From NCBI RefSeq assembly GCF_003600645.1, contig NZ_CP032482.1:2852001-2916000 (forward strand): a stretch of 64,000 bases of DNA. Direction: 5' to 3'. This DNA comes from Yersinia rochesterensis. GTDB taxonomy: Bacteria > Pseudomonadota > Gammaproteobacteria > Enterobacterales > Enterobacteriaceae. How positions within the stretch are numbered: position 1 is the stretch's first letter; the number at the start of each line of letters is the position of its first letter. Below, piece by piece: positions 29,738 to 39,057 of the stretch. Below the pieces are notes generated by a model. The model did no database searches. It had not been told where the DNA came from and saw only the letters and a list, made by a program, of their open reading frames with translations. The translations under genes were made by a program, and so were the position numbers.

Positions 29738-30484
29738 ATGTCTATAGATACCACCGCCCCCCATCGTCAAGTTGTTGAACAGATAAACGTCGATGAACAA
29801 GAAATTGCTAAATTTGAAGCAGTTGCCTCCCGCTGGTGGGATTTAGAAGGCGAGTTTAAGCCTCTCCACCGTATTAACCCGCTGCGTCTTGATTACATTT
29901 TGCAGCGCGCTGGCGGTATTTTCGATAAGAAAGTGCTGGATGTGGGTTGCGGTGGCGGTATTCTGGCTGAAAGCATGGCGCATGAAGGTGCTCAGGTTAC
30001 CGGGTTGGATATGGGCTATGAGCCACTACAAGTTGCGCGGTTGCATGCATTGGAAACCGGCACCAAACTCGATTATGTTCAGGAAACGGTTGAAAGCCAC
30101 GCGCAAAAACACCCGCAATATTACGATATGGTGACCTGCATGGAGATGCTCGAACACGTCCCAGACCCTTCTTCGGTTATTCGCGCCTGTGCACAATTGG
30201 TCAAACCCGGTGGGCATGTTTTCTTTTCGACTATCAACCGCAATACTAAATCCTGGCTAATGGCGGTGGTCGGCGCTGAATATATATTGAAGATGGTGCC
30301 CAAAGGCACCCATGACTCGAAAAAGTTTATTCGCCCATCAGAACTTATCGGCTGGGTTGACCAAACGCCACTGCGCGAACGCCATATTATTGGCTTGCAT
30401 TACAACCCGATAACAGACCATTTCAAGTTGGGCCGCAATGTTGATGTGAACTATATGGTGCACACTCAACGGGATGAAGAATAA
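29738..30484 (+). CDS. ubiG: UbiG, ubiquinone O-methyltransferase
   Basis: This 248-residue SAM-dependent methyltransferase carries out both O-methylations in ubiquinone synthesis. The glycine-rich SAM site is [14 protein letters not shown]. The segment [20 protein letters not shown] is nearly identical to E. coli UbiG. The ATG at 29738 (MSIDTTAP) is chosen because it has a GAGAG site upstream and fits the family N-terminus; the open frame further upstream is not conserved. It is divergent from gyrA, as in E. coli. Confidence 0.97.
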   Translation: MSIDTTAPHRQVVEQINVDEQEIAKFEAVASRWWDLEGEFKPLHRINPLRLDYILQRAGGIFDKKVLDVGCGGGILAESMAHEGAQVTGLDMGYEPLQVARLHALETGTKLDYVQETVESHAQKHPQYYDMVTCMEMLEHVPDPSSVIRACAQLVKPGGHVFFSTINRNTKSWLMAVVGAEYILKMVPKGTHDSKKFIRPSELIGWVDQTPLRERHIIGLHYNPITDHFKLGRNVDVNYMVHTQRDEE

Positions 30485-30515
30485 CCCCATCAAATGAGTG
30501 TATAAAAATCAAGCA

Positions 30516-30640
30516 ATACCCAATATATTTCGCGTTGTAGCAAGGCAGCAACAGAACGCATCCCCAGGATGCTTAGTCCACTAAGTGACTGGGGTAAGTA
30601 AGGGCTGCCAACACCGCTACAGCGTGAAAGAGGAAGGGGA
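30516..30640 (+). repeat. ERIC element between ubiG and nrdA
   Basis: About 125 bp running from ATACCCAATATATTTCGCG to GTGAAAGAGGAAGGGGA, with the ERIC core CATCCCCAGGATGC and AAGTGACTGGGGTAAG. It begins about 30 bases after the ubiG stop codon, so it would form the 3' end of that message. Confidence 0.9.
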
Positions 30641-30776
30641 TTTTTCTAATGTTTAATAAACCGGCAAACGATCAAATTTTTAAGATTTTCAGTAAAATCT
30701 TATCCCCTAGAGTGATGGGAGGTGAGCGCCAGTAATGGCGCTGCCTGTGAGCCTTTCGTAACAATTCACCCCCAAG

Positions 30777-30785
30777 TTATCCACA
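30777..30785 (+). promoter_or_regulatory. DnaA box upstream of nrdA
   Basis: TTATCCACA is a perfect consensus DnaA box, 193 bases before the nrdA start. DnaA boxes in the nrdAB promoter are known in E. coli. A weaker relative, TTATCTATCCAC, follows near 30837. Confidence 0.8.
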
Positions 30786-30855
30786 CAATATAGCGGTTTT
30801 GTTCACTTGCCAAAAGTCTCAATACTCACTATCTTGTTATCTATCCACTACCCAC

Positions 30856-30871
30856 CCCCTATATATTGTGT
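30856..30871 (+). promoter_or_regulatory. Likely NrdR box upstream of nrdA
   Basis: CCCTATATATTGTGT with the preceding C resembles the NrdR consensus ACACWATATWTWGTGT, the site of the nucleotide-sensing repressor of ribonucleotide reductase genes. NrdR usually binds two boxes; a second partial match, ACACAATATAGCGG, lies at about 30782 and overlaps the DnaA box. Confidence 0.6.
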
Positions 30872-30977
30872 TTACATACTGAACAACACACTACGACCTC
30901 AATGATTATTTCAGTCATGGAGAGCGTTAATTTGCGTTGTGCAGACACGAAGTCAGGGGAAAAAAGGTCACGAATAC

Positions 30978-33263
30978 ATGAACCAAAGTCTACTTGTTAC
31001 TAAACGCGATGGCAGTAAAGAACGCATCAATCTGGATAAAATCCACCGGGTCATCGACTGGGCCGCGGAAGGTTTACATAACGTCTCAGTATCTCAAGTA
31101 GAATTGCGTTCACACATTCAGTTTTATGATGGTATTAAAACCGCTGATATCCATGAAACTATCATCAAAGCTGCCGCAGATTTGATCTCGCGCGACGCAC
31201 CGGATTACCAATATCTGGCGGCGCGTCTGGCTATCTTCCACCTGCGCAAAAAAGCCTATGGTCAGTTTGAACCACCAAAATTATTCGCCCATGTGACGAA
31301 AATGGTGGATATGGGTAAATACGACAAACATCTGCTGGAAGACTACACCGCAGAAGAATTCGAACAGATGGACACTTTCATCGACCATTGGCGCGATATG
31401 AACTTCTCCTATGCTGCGGTTAAGCAGTTGGAAGGCAAATATTTGGTGCAAAACCGCGTCAGCGGCGAGATCTATGAAAGTGCCCAATTCCTGTACATTC
31501 TAGTTTCCGCCTGTTTGTTCTCTAACTATCCGCGCGAAACCCGGATGGATTACATCAAGCGCTTCTATGATGCGATTTCTACTTTCAAAATCTCATTGCC
31601 GACGCCAATTATGTCCGGCGTGCGCACCCCAACCCGCCAGTTCAGCTCTTGCGTGTTGATTGAGTGCGGCGACAGTCTGGATTCTATCAATGCCACCTCC
31701 AGCGCCATTGTGAAATATGTGTCACAACGCGCCGGTATTGGTATCAATGCAGGCCGGATCCGGGCGCTGGGTAGCCCAATTCGCGGCGGCGAAGCTTTCC
31801 ATACCGGTTGTATTCCGTTCTACAAACACTTCCAAACTGCGGTGAAATCCTGTTCACAGGGCGGTGTACGTGGCGGTGCAGCTACGTTGTTCTACCCAAT
31901 GTGGCACTTGGAAGTTGAAAGCCTGCTGGTTCTGAAAAACAACCGTGGTGTTGAAGGCAACCGCGTGCGTCATATGGATTACGGCGTACAAATCAACAAA
32001 CTAATGTATCAGCGCTTGCTGAAAGGCGAAGACATCACCTTGTTCAGCCCGTCCGATGTTCCGGGCCTGTATGACGCGTTCTTCGCCGATCAAGACGAAT
32101 TTGAGCGCCTTTATGTCAAATACGAGCAAGACAGCAGCATCCGCAAGCAGCGCGTGAAGGCGGTCGAGTTATTCTCTCTGATGATGCAAGAGCGTGCTTC
32201 CACTGGCCGTATCTATATTCAAAACGTGGATCACTGCAACACCCACAGCCCGTTTGACCCGAAAGTTGCGCCAGTGCGCCAGTCAAACTTGTGTTTGGAA
32301 ATTGCCTTGCCAACCAAGCCGTTGAATGACATCAACGACGAAAATGGTGAAATTGCGCTCTGTACTTTGTCGGCATTCAACTTGGGTGCCATTGACAGCC
32401 TTGATGATTTAGAAGATTTGGCCGTGTTGGCCGTGCGGGCGCTGGATGCCCTGCTCGATTATCAGGATTACCCAATTGCCGCAGCACAGCGTGGTGCTAT
32501 GGGCCGCCGTACCTTGGGTATCGGTGTGATTAACTTTGCTTATTATCTGGCGAAGAATGGCGTTCGTTACTCCGATGGCAGTGCCAACAACCTGACTCAC
32601 CGCACCTTTGAAGCTATTCAGTATTATTTATTGAAAGCCTCCAATGCGCTGGCCCGTGAGCAAGGCGCTTGCCAGTGGTTCAACGAAACCACCTATTCAC
32701 AGGGTATTTTGCCAATTGATACCTATAAGAAAGATTTGGATGCCATCAGTGACGAACCTCTGCATTACGATTGGGAAACGCTGCGTAAGGACATCCAAAC
32801 TCACGGCCTGCGTAACTCCACGCTGTCAGCGCTGATGCCTTCCGAGACATCCTCGCAGATCTCCAATGCCACTAATGGTATTGAGCCGCCGCGTGGATAT
32901 GTCAGTATCAAAGCCTCGAAAGATGGTATTCTGCGCCAGGTTGTTCCTGAATATGAGCGCCTGAAAGATGCTTATGAGCTGCTGTGGGAAATGCCAAATA
33001 ACGATGGTTATTTACAGCTGGTAGGTTTGATGCAGAAATTCGTCGATCAGGCGATTTCAGCCAACACTAATTACGATCCGACCCGCTTCCCGTCTGGCAA
33101 AGTGCCGATGAAGCAGTTGCTAAAAGATTTGCTCACCACTTACAAATTTGGCGTAAAAACCCTTTACTATCAAAACACCCGCGATGGTGCTGATGATGTG
33201 CAAGAAGATATCCAAAGTCAGCCGGGTGATGATGACTGCGAAGGCGGTGCATGTAAGATCTGA
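30978..33263 (+). CDS. nrdA: Class Ia ribonucleoside-diphosphate reductase, large subunit
   Basis: This 761-residue catalytic subunit reduces ribonucleoside diphosphates to deoxy forms. The N-terminal ATP-cone (LLVTKRDGSKERINLDKIHR) senses dATP/ATP. The active-site Cys pair and thiyl-radical Cys lie in FSSCVLIECGDS and NLCLEIALPT, and the C-terminal redox Cys pair is CEGGACKI, at residues 754 and 759 as in E. coli. The ATG at 30978 (MNQSLLVTKR) is chosen because it matches the E. coli start; the upstream in-frame extension is not conserved. The gene is followed by nrdB and yfaE. Confidence 0.99.
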   Translation: MNQSLLVTKRDGSKERINLDKIHRVIDWAAEGLHNVSVSQVELRSHIQFYDGIKTADIHETIIKAAADLISRDAPDYQYLAARLAIFHLRKKAYGQFEPPKLFAHVTKMVDMGKYDKHLLEDYTAEEFEQMDTFIDHWRDMNFSYAAVKQLEGKYLVQNRVSGEIYESAQFLYILVSACLFSNYPRETRMDYIKRFYDAISTFKISLPTPIMSGVRTPTRQFSSCVLIECGDSLDSINATSSAIVKYVSQRAGIGINAGRIRALGSPIRGGEAFHTGCIPFYKHFQTAVKSCSQGGVRGGAATLFYPMWHLEVESLLVLKNNRGVEGNRVRHMDYGVQINKLMYQRLLKGEDITLFSPSDVPGLYDAFFADQDEFERLYVKYEQDSSIRKQRVKAVELFSLMMQERASTGRIYIQNVDHCNTHSPFDPKVAPVRQSNLCLEIALPTKPLNDINDENGEIALCTLSAFNLGAIDSLDDLEDLAVLAVRALDALLDYQDYPIAAAQRGAMGRRTLGIGVINFAYYLAKNGVRYSDGSANNLTHRTFEAIQYYLLKASNALAREQGACQWFNETTYSQGILPIDTYKKDLDAISDEPLHYDWETLRKDIQTHGLRNSTLSALMPSETSSQISNATNGIEPPRGYVSIKASKDGILRQVVPEYERLKDAYELLWEMPNNDGYLQLVGLMQKFVDQAISANTNYDPTRFPSGKVPMKQLLKDLLTTYKFGVKTLYYQNTRDGADDVQEDIQSQPGDDDCEGGACKI

Positions 33264-33280
33264 TTTTGAGTTAAGGCCTG

Positions 33281-33308
33281 CGCGATGATAGCCAATACAT
33301 TCATCGCG
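33281..33308 (+). other. Intercistronic hairpin between nrdA and nrdB
   Basis: CGCGATGA (33281-33288) and TCATCGCG (33301-33308) form an 8-bp stem with a 12-base loop. There is no T run, so it is more likely an mRNA-stability or processing hairpin than a terminator. Confidence 0.5.
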
Positions 33309-33337
33309 GGGCCTCTTCATTTGCCCCTGAGGAAATC

Positions 33338-34468
33338 ATGGCCTATACCACTTTTTCGCAAAATAAAAACAACCAATTACTCGAACCCATGTTTTTTGGT
33401 CAACCCGTCAACGTGGCGCGTTTCGACCAACAAAAACACGCTATTTTCGAAAAGCTGATTGAGAAACAACTCTCATTTTTCTGGCGTCCGGAAGAGATTG
33501 ACGTCTCCCGCGATCGTATCGACTACAACGCCCTGCCAGATCATGAAAAACACATTTTTATCAGCAACCTGAAATACCAAACATTGCTGGATTCTATTCA
33601 GGGACGTAGCCCTAATGTGGCCCTATTGCCGCTGGTTTCCATTCCTGAGCTGGAAACCTGGATAGAAACCTGGTCGTTTTCTGAAACTATTCACTCGCGC
33701 TCTTACACTCATATCATTCGCAATATCGTTAACGATCCTTCGATTGTTTTCGATGATATCGTGACCAACGAAGAGATCCTCAAACGCGCAAAAGATATCT
33801 CAGGGTATTACGACGATTTGATTGAGATGACCAGTTACTACCATCTGCTGGGAGAAGGTACCCATCAGGTCAATGGTAAAACTGTGGTGGTCAATCTGCG
33901 TGAGCTGAAAAAGCAGCTTTATCTGTGTGTAATGAGTGTTAATGCGCTGGAAGCTATCCGTTTCTATGTCAGTTTCGCCTGCTCCTTTGCCTTTGCCGAG
34001 CGCGAACTGATGGAAGGCAACGCCAAAATCATCAAAATGATTGCCCGCGATGAAGCCCTACATTTGACGGGCACCCAGCATATTATTAACTTAATGCGCT
34101 CAGGTGAAGATGACCCGGAAATGGCTGAAATTGCTGAAGAATGCCAGCAACAATGCTATGACCTGTTTGTTCTGGCCGCGCAACAAGAAAAAGAATGGGC
34201 AGAATACCTGTTCCGTGACGGCTCAATGATTGGTCTGAACAAAGAGATCCTGTGCCAATATGTGGAATATATCACTAATATCCGCATGCAAGCGGTCGGG
34301 CTGGGTGTGCCATTTAATACCCGCACCAACCCGATCCCATGGATCAACTCCTGGTTAGTGTCTGATAACGTGCAGGTTGCACCGCAGGAAGTTGAAGTCA
34401 GTTCTTATCTGGTCGGCCAAATTGATTCAGAAATCAGTGCTGACGACCTGAGTGATTTCGAGCTGTAA
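33338..34468 (+). CDS. nrdB: Class Ia ribonucleoside-diphosphate reductase, small subunit
   Basis: This 376-residue subunit houses the diferric-tyrosyl radical cofactor. The radical Tyr is residue 123 counting Met (RSYTHIIRN), equal to Tyr122 of the mature E. coli protein. The iron ligands include Asp85, the Glu and His of WSFSETIHS, and the later IARDEALHL. Length is identical to E. coli NrdB, and a GAGG site precedes the start. It lies 74 bases after nrdA in the same operon. Confidence 0.99.
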   Translation: MAYTTFSQNKNNQLLEPMFFGQPVNVARFDQQKHAIFEKLIEKQLSFFWRPEEIDVSRDRIDYNALPDHEKHIFISNLKYQTLLDSIQGRSPNVALLPLVSIPELETWIETWSFSETIHSRSYTHIIRNIVNDPSIVFDDIVTNEEILKRAKDISGYYDDLIEMTSYYHLLGEGTHQVNGKTVVVNLRELKKQLYLCVMSVNALEAIRFYVSFACSFAFAERELMEGNAKIIKMIARDEALHLTGTQHIINLMRSGEDDPEMAEIAEECQQQCYDLFVLAAQQEKEWAEYLFRDGSMIGLNKEILCQYVEYITNIRMQAVGLGVPFNTRTNPIPWINSWLVSDNVQVAPQEVEVSSYLVGQIDSEISADDLSDFEL

Positions 34469-34479
34469 TTGATGAAGCT

Positions 34480-34606
34480 TATACCCAATAGATTTCGAGT
34501 TGCAGCCAGGCGGCAACTGAATGCATCCAAGGAGTTGAGATAACTCAATGACTTGGGTAAGTGATGGCAGCCAACACCGCTGCAACTTGAAAGATGACGG
34601 GGATAC
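34480..34606 (+). repeat. ERIC element between nrdB and yfaE
   Basis: A 127-bp ERIC from TATACCCAATAGATTTCGAG to GATGACGGGGATAC, with the core CATCCAAGGAGTTGAG and CAATGACTTGGGTAAGTGATGG. Its right end (GACGGGG) lies just upstream of the GTG start codon of yfaE and appears to supply its ribosome binding site. Confidence 0.92.
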
Positions 34607-34607
34607 T

Positions 34608-34853
34608 GTGAAGTTGAGCACCACCGGTGCTCAACTTACCCCACCAGCGAATAGCCGCAACTTGTTAGAAACACTTGAACACCATCAGGTACAAATCGAA
34701 TACCAATGCCGCTCCGGTTATTGCGGTTCTTGTCGCCTGCGTTTGCTCAAAGGCGAAGTCTGCTATTCGCAGCAACCTTTAGCGTTTATTCAAGCCGGCG
34801 AGATTCTGCCCTGTTGCTGTCAGCCAAAGGGCGATATTGAAATCGAACTTTAA
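34608..34853 (+). CDS. yfaE: YfaE, 2Fe-2S ferredoxin that maintains NrdB
   Basis: This small plant-type ferredoxin is about 81 residues when started at the GTG at 34608. The cluster ligands are the three Cys of YQCRSGYCGSCRLRLLKG and a fourth in GEILPCCCQPKG. In E. coli YfaE reduces and repairs the NrdB cofactor. The GTG start gives the expected length (84 in E. coli); the ATG 60 bases upstream lies inside the ERIC element and would add unrelated residues. The gene is framed by two ERIC elements in opposite orientation. It follows nrdB with a 139-base gap made almost entirely of ERIC. Confidence 0.93.
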   Translation: MKLSTTGAQLTPPANSRNLLETLEHHQVQIEYQCRSGYCGSCRLRLLKGEVCYSQQPLAFIQAGEILPCCCQPKGDIEIEL

Positions 34854-34854
34854 T

Positions 34855-34981
34855 ATTCCCGTCATACTTCAAGCTGCAGGGGTGTTGGCTGCCTTCGTTC
34901 ACCCCAGTCACTTACCAGTATAAGCTCCCGGGGGTTTGCTCAGTTGCCGCCTTCCTGCAACTCGAATTATTTAGGGCATAA
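34855..34981 (-). repeat. Inverted ERIC element after yfaE
   Basis: About 127 bp reading as ERIC on the minus strand, from TATGCCCTAAATAATTCGAG to GCAGCTTGAAGTATGACGGG. It begins directly after the yfaE stop codon. Confidence 0.92.
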
Positions 34982-35073
34982 AGGAATCTTCCCTCGAATC
35001 GGATTTCACCTATAATCAGCTAGTTGAATAGATGATATTTTTGCATCTGGAATCAAAATCATAGGGACAAAAG

Positions 35074-35580
35074 ATGAAAAGACTGTCAATCGCAATAACT
35101 AGTCTGTTAATGGCAGCATCGGCCAGCACTATTGCCGCTACAGAGCCGCCGCTTAATCAGCAACAGCCGTTAGAGAAGATTGCGCCTTATCCGGCGGCAG
35201 AAAAAGGCATGAGCCGCCAGGTCATTTTCCTCGATCCACAAGAAGATGAAAACAATTTCAAAGTTGAATTACTGATCGGCAAAACTATTGAAGTTGACTG
35301 CAACCGCCATATGCTCAGTGGCAATCTGGAAACCAGAACTTTGTCTGGCTGGGGTTTTGATTATCTGGTGATGGATAAAATCTCAGAACCGGCCTCCACC
35401 ATGATGGGGTGCCCAGATAACACCCGTCGCCCGCAATTTATCGCCGCTAATCTGGGTGATGCCGCCATGCAGCGCTACAACAGCCGCCTGCCGATTGTGG
35501 TTTATGTGCCGCAAGGTGTTGATGTGAAATACCGGATTTGGCAAGCTGGCAATGAAGTCAGAAATGCGCAGGTGAAATAA
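35074..35580 (+). CDS. eco: Ecotin, periplasmic serine protease inhibitor
   Basis: This 168-residue protein inhibits trypsin-fold proteases such as elastase and trypsin, and protects bacteria from host and environmental proteases. A signal peptide of about 21-22 residues is cut before TEPPLNQ. The reactive loop is ASTMMGCPD, with Met at P1 as in E. coli ecotin, and the two Cys that close the loop are in VDCNRHML and MMGCPD. An AGGGA site lies upstream of the ATG. It is a single gene, with an ERIC before it and a terminator after it. Confidence 0.97.
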   Translation: MKRLSIAITSLLMAASASTIAATEPPLNQQQPLEKIAPYPAAEKGMSRQVIFLDPQEDENNFKVELLIGKTIEVDCNRHMLSGNLETRTLSGWGFDYLVMDKISEPASTMMGCPDNTRRPQFIAANLGDAAMQRYNSRLPIVVYVPQGVDVKYRIWQAGNEVRNAQVK

Positions 35581-35588
35581 ACCTCGCG

Positions 35589-35625
35589 AACACCGGAAAA
35601 GGCTGACGCGGCCTTTTTCGGTGTT
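35589..35625. terminator. Long hairpin after eco
   Basis: AACACCGGAAAAGGC and GGCCTTTTTCGGTGTT pair almost perfectly around TGACGC. The stem contains the T run, and the structure lies between the convergent eco and CinA-like genes, so it probably ends both transcripts. Confidence 0.75.
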
Positions 35626-35647
35626 GTGCTACCGCCCGCAGTAAAAA

Positions 35648-36841
35648 CTACAGAATTTCAACCACTTCCAGCCAACCGTGTTGACCACAAACCGCCCCTC
35701 CTTTCAGCCAACGGCGCAGCATATCTAATGCCAGCATGGCGCTGCTTTCTTGGCGGATGCGCAAACTATGGCGACTTGCCTGATAAGCTACCGTCTGGGC
35801 AAAAGTCCCATCAGGGGTATGCAGTGCCACACTCAGGCGATCGTTTTGCATGGCGCTCACTGCTAACACCACCTGAGCACCACACAGCATTGATAATGAC
35901 TGCGCACGGCCAGCAACCTCATTTAATGACTCCTGGCAATGCGCCGGTAATAACTCGCCCCCAGCCAAAGGTGCAGCGGCGCTTTGTAACTGCCAATGCA
36001 ACAACCCACCGGTAAATTGTTCACTGACGGCTAATAACAGCCCGCGTTGAGTCAATTGTTCACTCAACAATGCCGGTAAGCCCCGCGTACCTTCGAATAT
36101 GATGCTCTCACCCGCGACCGCCTTGACCTGTTGCCAGATTTCCTCCATCGCCGCTTGCTGCGAAGCTGGCCCGGTTAGCTTCAATTCAATAATGGGGGCG
36201 GATGAGCGATAGCCTAGCACCGCGCCGTCCGGGAGTAGCAGTGAATCTAACTCAAGGGCCAAATCACTTTCCGAGCGGCCAAAGGTGGTCATTCGCAAAC
36301 ATAATGGCGGTTCAGCCACATCAAAATGTTGACGTAAGCGTGGCATAATCTGCTGCTCAACCATCACTTTAAATTCTGACGGCACACCGGGGGTGAAAAA
36401 CATCAAACATTTATTGAGCCGTAAAGCAAAACCACACGCGGTTCCGACCGGGTTATCCAGCATTTCGGCATTGGCCGGAATATGCGCTTGTTTACGATTG
36501 GTCGACGACATTACCCTGCCGCGCTCTTTAAAGAATGCTTCCATCCGCGCAATCCATTCCGGATGCTCGATAAGCTCCGTTCCGGCTGCACGCGCCGCTG
36601 CCAAAGCACTTAAATCGTCACTGGTCGGCCCAAGCCCCCCGTTAACAATCAGCACATCAGCCACCTGGCTCCGCTCCGTCAGCACTTCAATAAGAGACGC
36701 GAGTGAGTCACCGACTGTTTCCCGGCTGCTGATTGGCAAACCCTGATTAAATAAATAATCTGCCAGCCATGCGGCGTTGGTATCAATAATCTGCCCATGC
36801 AGCACTTCATCCCCGGTACTCAACATCTCAACTCTGATCAT
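35648..36841 (-). CDS. yfaY: CinA-like protein YfaY with degenerate deamidase domain
   Basis: This 397-residue protein has an N-terminal molybdopterin-binding-like (MoaB/COG1058) domain, with NGGLGPTSDD, and a C-terminal domain related to the NMN deamidase PncC. In active PncC/CinA the catalytic Ser lies in a motif like AESCTGG; here the same place reads SEQFTGG, so the Ser appears replaced by Gln and deamidase activity is unlikely. The E. coli homologue YfaY is also considered inactive on NMN. The position beside eco and nrdAB is comparable to E. coli. The N-terminal COG1058 domain may still act as an ADP-ribose or similar pyrophosphatase, which is inference. Confidence 0.9.
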   Translation of the reverse strand: MIRVEMLSTGDEVLHGQIIDTNAAWLADYLFNQGLPISSRETVGDSLASLIEVLTERSQVADVLIVNGGLGPTSDDLSALAAARAAGTELIEHPEWIARMEAFFKERGRVMSSTNRKQAHIPANAEMLDNPVGTACGFALRLNKCLMFFTPGVPSEFKVMVEQQIMPRLRQHFDVAEPPLCLRMTTFGRSESDLALELDSLLLPDGAVLGYRSSAPIIELKLTGPASQQAAMEEIWQQVKAVAGESIIFEGTRGLPALLSEQLTQRGLLLAVSEQFTGGLLHWQLQSAAAPLAGGELLPAHCQESLNEVAGRAQSLSMLCGAQVVLAVSAMQNDRLSVALHTPDGTFAQTVAYQASRHSLRIRQESSAMLALDMLRRWLKGGAVCGQHGWLEVVEIL

Positions 36842-36960
36842 TTTCTTCTCCGTCGATGCTTATGCATTCACTTTAAGAAGCCAACCGCATAAACACAATC
36901 GTTATCCATTATCAGAATGAAGAACGATGGTAAAAGTCGATATTTCAGCGCCTTAAGAAT

Positions 36961-36978
36961 CGTAATGATAAGTTTACA
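36961..36978 (+). promoter_or_regulatory. TyrR box upstream of tyrP
   Basis: CGTAATGATAAGTTTACA matches the TyrR consensus TGTAAA-N6-TTTACA with 10 of 12 fixed bases. It ends 17 bases before the -35 box of tyrP, where TyrR can repress or activate depending on the aromatic amino acid bound. Confidence 0.75.
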
Positions 36979-36995
36979 GTGCGCGTAACGCCGAT

Positions 36996-37024
36996 TTGAC
37001 ACAAATGAGGCAATCCTCTACTCT
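36996..37024 (+). promoter_or_regulatory. Sigma-70 promoter of tyrP
   Basis: TTGACA (36996-37001), a 17-base spacer and TACTCT (37019-37024) form a good sigma-70 promoter about 45 bases upstream of the tyrP start codon. It overlaps the upstream ATG and TTG codons, which argues against those being used for translation. Confidence 0.75.
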
Positions 37025-37070
37025 GCTGCACTTTATCATGCTAATAAATTATCATGTAGTAGAGGAAAGC

Positions 37071-38279
37071 GTGAAGAATCGCACTCTGGGCAGTATATTT
37101 ATCGTTGCGGGCACCACTATTGGTGCCGGCATGTTGGCAATGCCACTGGCGGCGGCGGGAGTCGGCTTCGGCGTCACCCTCGCATTATTGATTTTTCTTT
37201 GGGTATTAATGTGTTACACCGCATTACTCTTGGTGGAAGTCTACCAGCATGAGGCGGCCGATACCGGGCTGGGCACCCTTGCCAAACGCTATCTCGGTAA
37301 TCGCGGTCAATGGCTCACTGGTTTCAGCATGATGTTTTTGATGTATGCGCTGACTGCCGCCTATATCAGCGGTGCAGGCGAGCTACTGGCAACCAGCATC
37401 AGCCAGTGGACTCAGCAATCATTCCCAACCTATCTCGGTGTATTATTGTTTACACTTGTGGCTGGCGGTGTGGTCTGTATTGGCACCCATTCAGTTGACT
37501 TATTTAACCGCATCCTATTCAGCGCCAAAATTATCTTCCTGATAGTCATGCTGTCATTGATGATGCCGCATATCGAAAAAACCAACTTATTGACCTTGCC
37601 GCTGGAACAAGGGTTAGCGCTTTCTGCTATTCCGGTCATATTCACTTCATTTGGCTTCCATGGCAGCGTGCCAAGTATTGTTAATTATATGGGCGGTAAT
37701 ATTCGCAAGCTGCGCTGGGTGTTTATTATCGGCAGTGCGATCCCATTAATTGCGTATATTTTCTGGCAGTTAGCGACATTAGGGGCGATATCCTCCCATA
37801 CCTTTGTCGGAATATTGGCGCAGCAAGCCGGGTTGAATGGGTTATTACAAGCGGTGCGCGATGTGGTGGCTTCACCCCATGTTGAGCTGGCGGTTCATCT
37901 GTTTGCAGACTTGGCGCTGGCGACCTCATTCTTGGGCGTTGCATTGGGGCTGTTTGATTATCTGGCTGATTTATTTAAACGCCGTAACTCAGTGCGGGGC
38001 CGTCTGCAAACCGGCGCAATTACCTTTGTACCGCCGCTGCTGTTTTCGTTGTTTTACCCCCGTGGTTTTATTATGGCGCTGGGCTTTGCCGCCGTGGCCT
38101 TATCTGTCTTAGCCTTAATTCTGCCCGCGATGCTGGCGTGGAAAGCACGTAAAGTCCATCAGGGAAATTATCGCGTCTGGGGCGGAAAACCCGCACTGGC
38201 GGCGGTATTTGCCTGCGGCGTGCTGGTCATTGGTATTCAGGTGGGAATTGTTACCGGTGCATTACCCGCAGTCGGGTAA
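37071..38279 (+). CDS. tyrP: TyrP, tyrosine-specific transporter
   Basis: This 402-residue inner-membrane tyrosine:proton symporter belongs to the hydroxy/aromatic amino acid permease family. From the start it reads [20 protein letters not shown], nearly identical to E. coli TyrP (403 residues), and [20 protein letters not shown] is another family hallmark. About 11 membrane segments are visible. The start is GTG at 37071, preceded by AGAGGAAAGC; earlier in-frame codons fall inside the promoter. It is monocistronic, with a TyrR box upstream and a terminator downstream. Confidence 0.95.
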   Translation: MKNRTLGSIFIVAGTTIGAGMLAMPLAAAGVGFGVTLALLIFLWVLMCYTALLLVEVYQHEAADTGLGTLAKRYLGNRGQWLTGFSMMFLMYALTAAYISGAGELLATSISQWTQQSFPTYLGVLLFTLVAGGVVCIGTHSVDLFNRILFSAKIIFLIVMLSLMMPHIEKTNLLTLPLEQGLALSAIPVIFTSFGFHGSVPSIVNYMGGNIRKLRWVFIIGSAIPLIAYIFWQLATLGAISSHTFVGILAQQAGLNGLLQAVRDVVASPHVELAVHLFADLALATSFLGVALGLFDYLADLFKRRNSVRGRLQTGAITFVPPLLFSLFYPRGFIMALGFAAVALSVLALILPAMLAWKARKVHQGNYRVWGGKPALAAVFACGVLVIGIQVGIVTGALPAVG

Positions 38280-38295
38280 TTCAGCGAATAAATAC

Positions 38296-38333
38296 AAAAA
38301 GGCGCATATCCTGTCAGGAGTGCGCCTTTTTTT
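38296..38333. terminator. Bidirectional terminator between tyrP and yfaZ
   Basis: AAAAAGGCGCA and TGCGCCTTTTTTT form a stem with a 14-base loop, and T runs follow on both strands, so it can end tyrP (plus) and yfaZ (minus). Confidence 0.88.
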
Positions 38334-38351
38334 ACAGAAAATAGTGTTAAA

Positions 38352-38894
38352 TCAGAAGTTCAGGCCAGCGCCGATATACACGCCATCCGCCAGGCGGTTA
38401 TCGCGACGCCCTTCTTTACCTTCCATATTAATATAGCGATAGCCGACATCAACAGTCAGCGGGCGGAATACATTCCAGCGCAGGCCGCCATTGGCTTCAC
38501 TGTAGGATTTCATCCCACTGGTCAATTCTTCCGGCGCGAAATAGCCCTCGCCATATAAGCTGAATGACTTGTTGATTGGGTAAGTTAGCCCGCCGCCAAT
38601 CGCGACTGCGCCACCACTGCTACCCTCTTCCGGTGACATATAAATGCCTTTCCCGCCGACAGTGGCCATCAGTGGGCCAATAGGTAAATTGAAGCCCAAG
38701 CCCATACCGTAGATATCACCGTCATGGTCACTGCGAGCCCAATTACCACTGATGGCTAAACCGCCGGTGTTAGTGCCAAGGCCGAATCCTAAATTGGTGT
38801 AATGACGCCCGGTTTCGGCATTAAAACTTATTGCACTGGCGGAACCTGCAACAAACAGCAAGCTAGCTGCACAGGCGATTAAATGCTTATTCAT
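38352..38894 (-). CDS. yfaZ: YfaZ-family outer membrane protein
   Basis: This 180-residue protein has a clear signal peptide (MNKHLIACAASLLFVAGSAS and a following A) and a body of alternating amphipathic strands ending in ADGVYIGAGLNF, with the terminal Phe typical of outer membrane beta-barrels. The sequence fits the YfaZ family of uncharacterised enterobacterial outer membrane proteins. It is convergent with tyrP and apparently a single gene. The function is not known; a small barrel or channel is inferred. Confidence 0.85.
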   Translation of the reverse strand: MNKHLIACAASLLFVAGSASAISFNAETGRHYTNLGFGLGTNTGGLAISGNWARSDHDGDIYGMGLGFNLPIGPLMATVGGKGIYMSPEEGSSGGAVAIGGGLTYPINKSFSLYGEGYFAPEELTSGMKSYSEANGGLRWNVFRPLTVDVGYRYINMEGKEGRRDNRLADGVYIGAGLNF

Positions 38895-39057
38895 ATTGTT
38901 CTCTTATGATTCGTGATGTCACCCGTGACCCGCTATTGGCCGACAGATTTTTCCTGTACCAAGTTTAACTGAAAAAAACAGCATGAACACACGTAAAAAC
39001 CGATTAAATACCACAGTATTTCAAATGATTGTAAGTCATTGTGTGATTGAAATTGGT

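Noticed and set aside
34548..34607. ATG start for yfaE inside the ERIC element
   Set aside because: It would add 20 residues encoded by the repeat that are absent from YfaE of E. coli; the GTG at 34608 gives the expected length.
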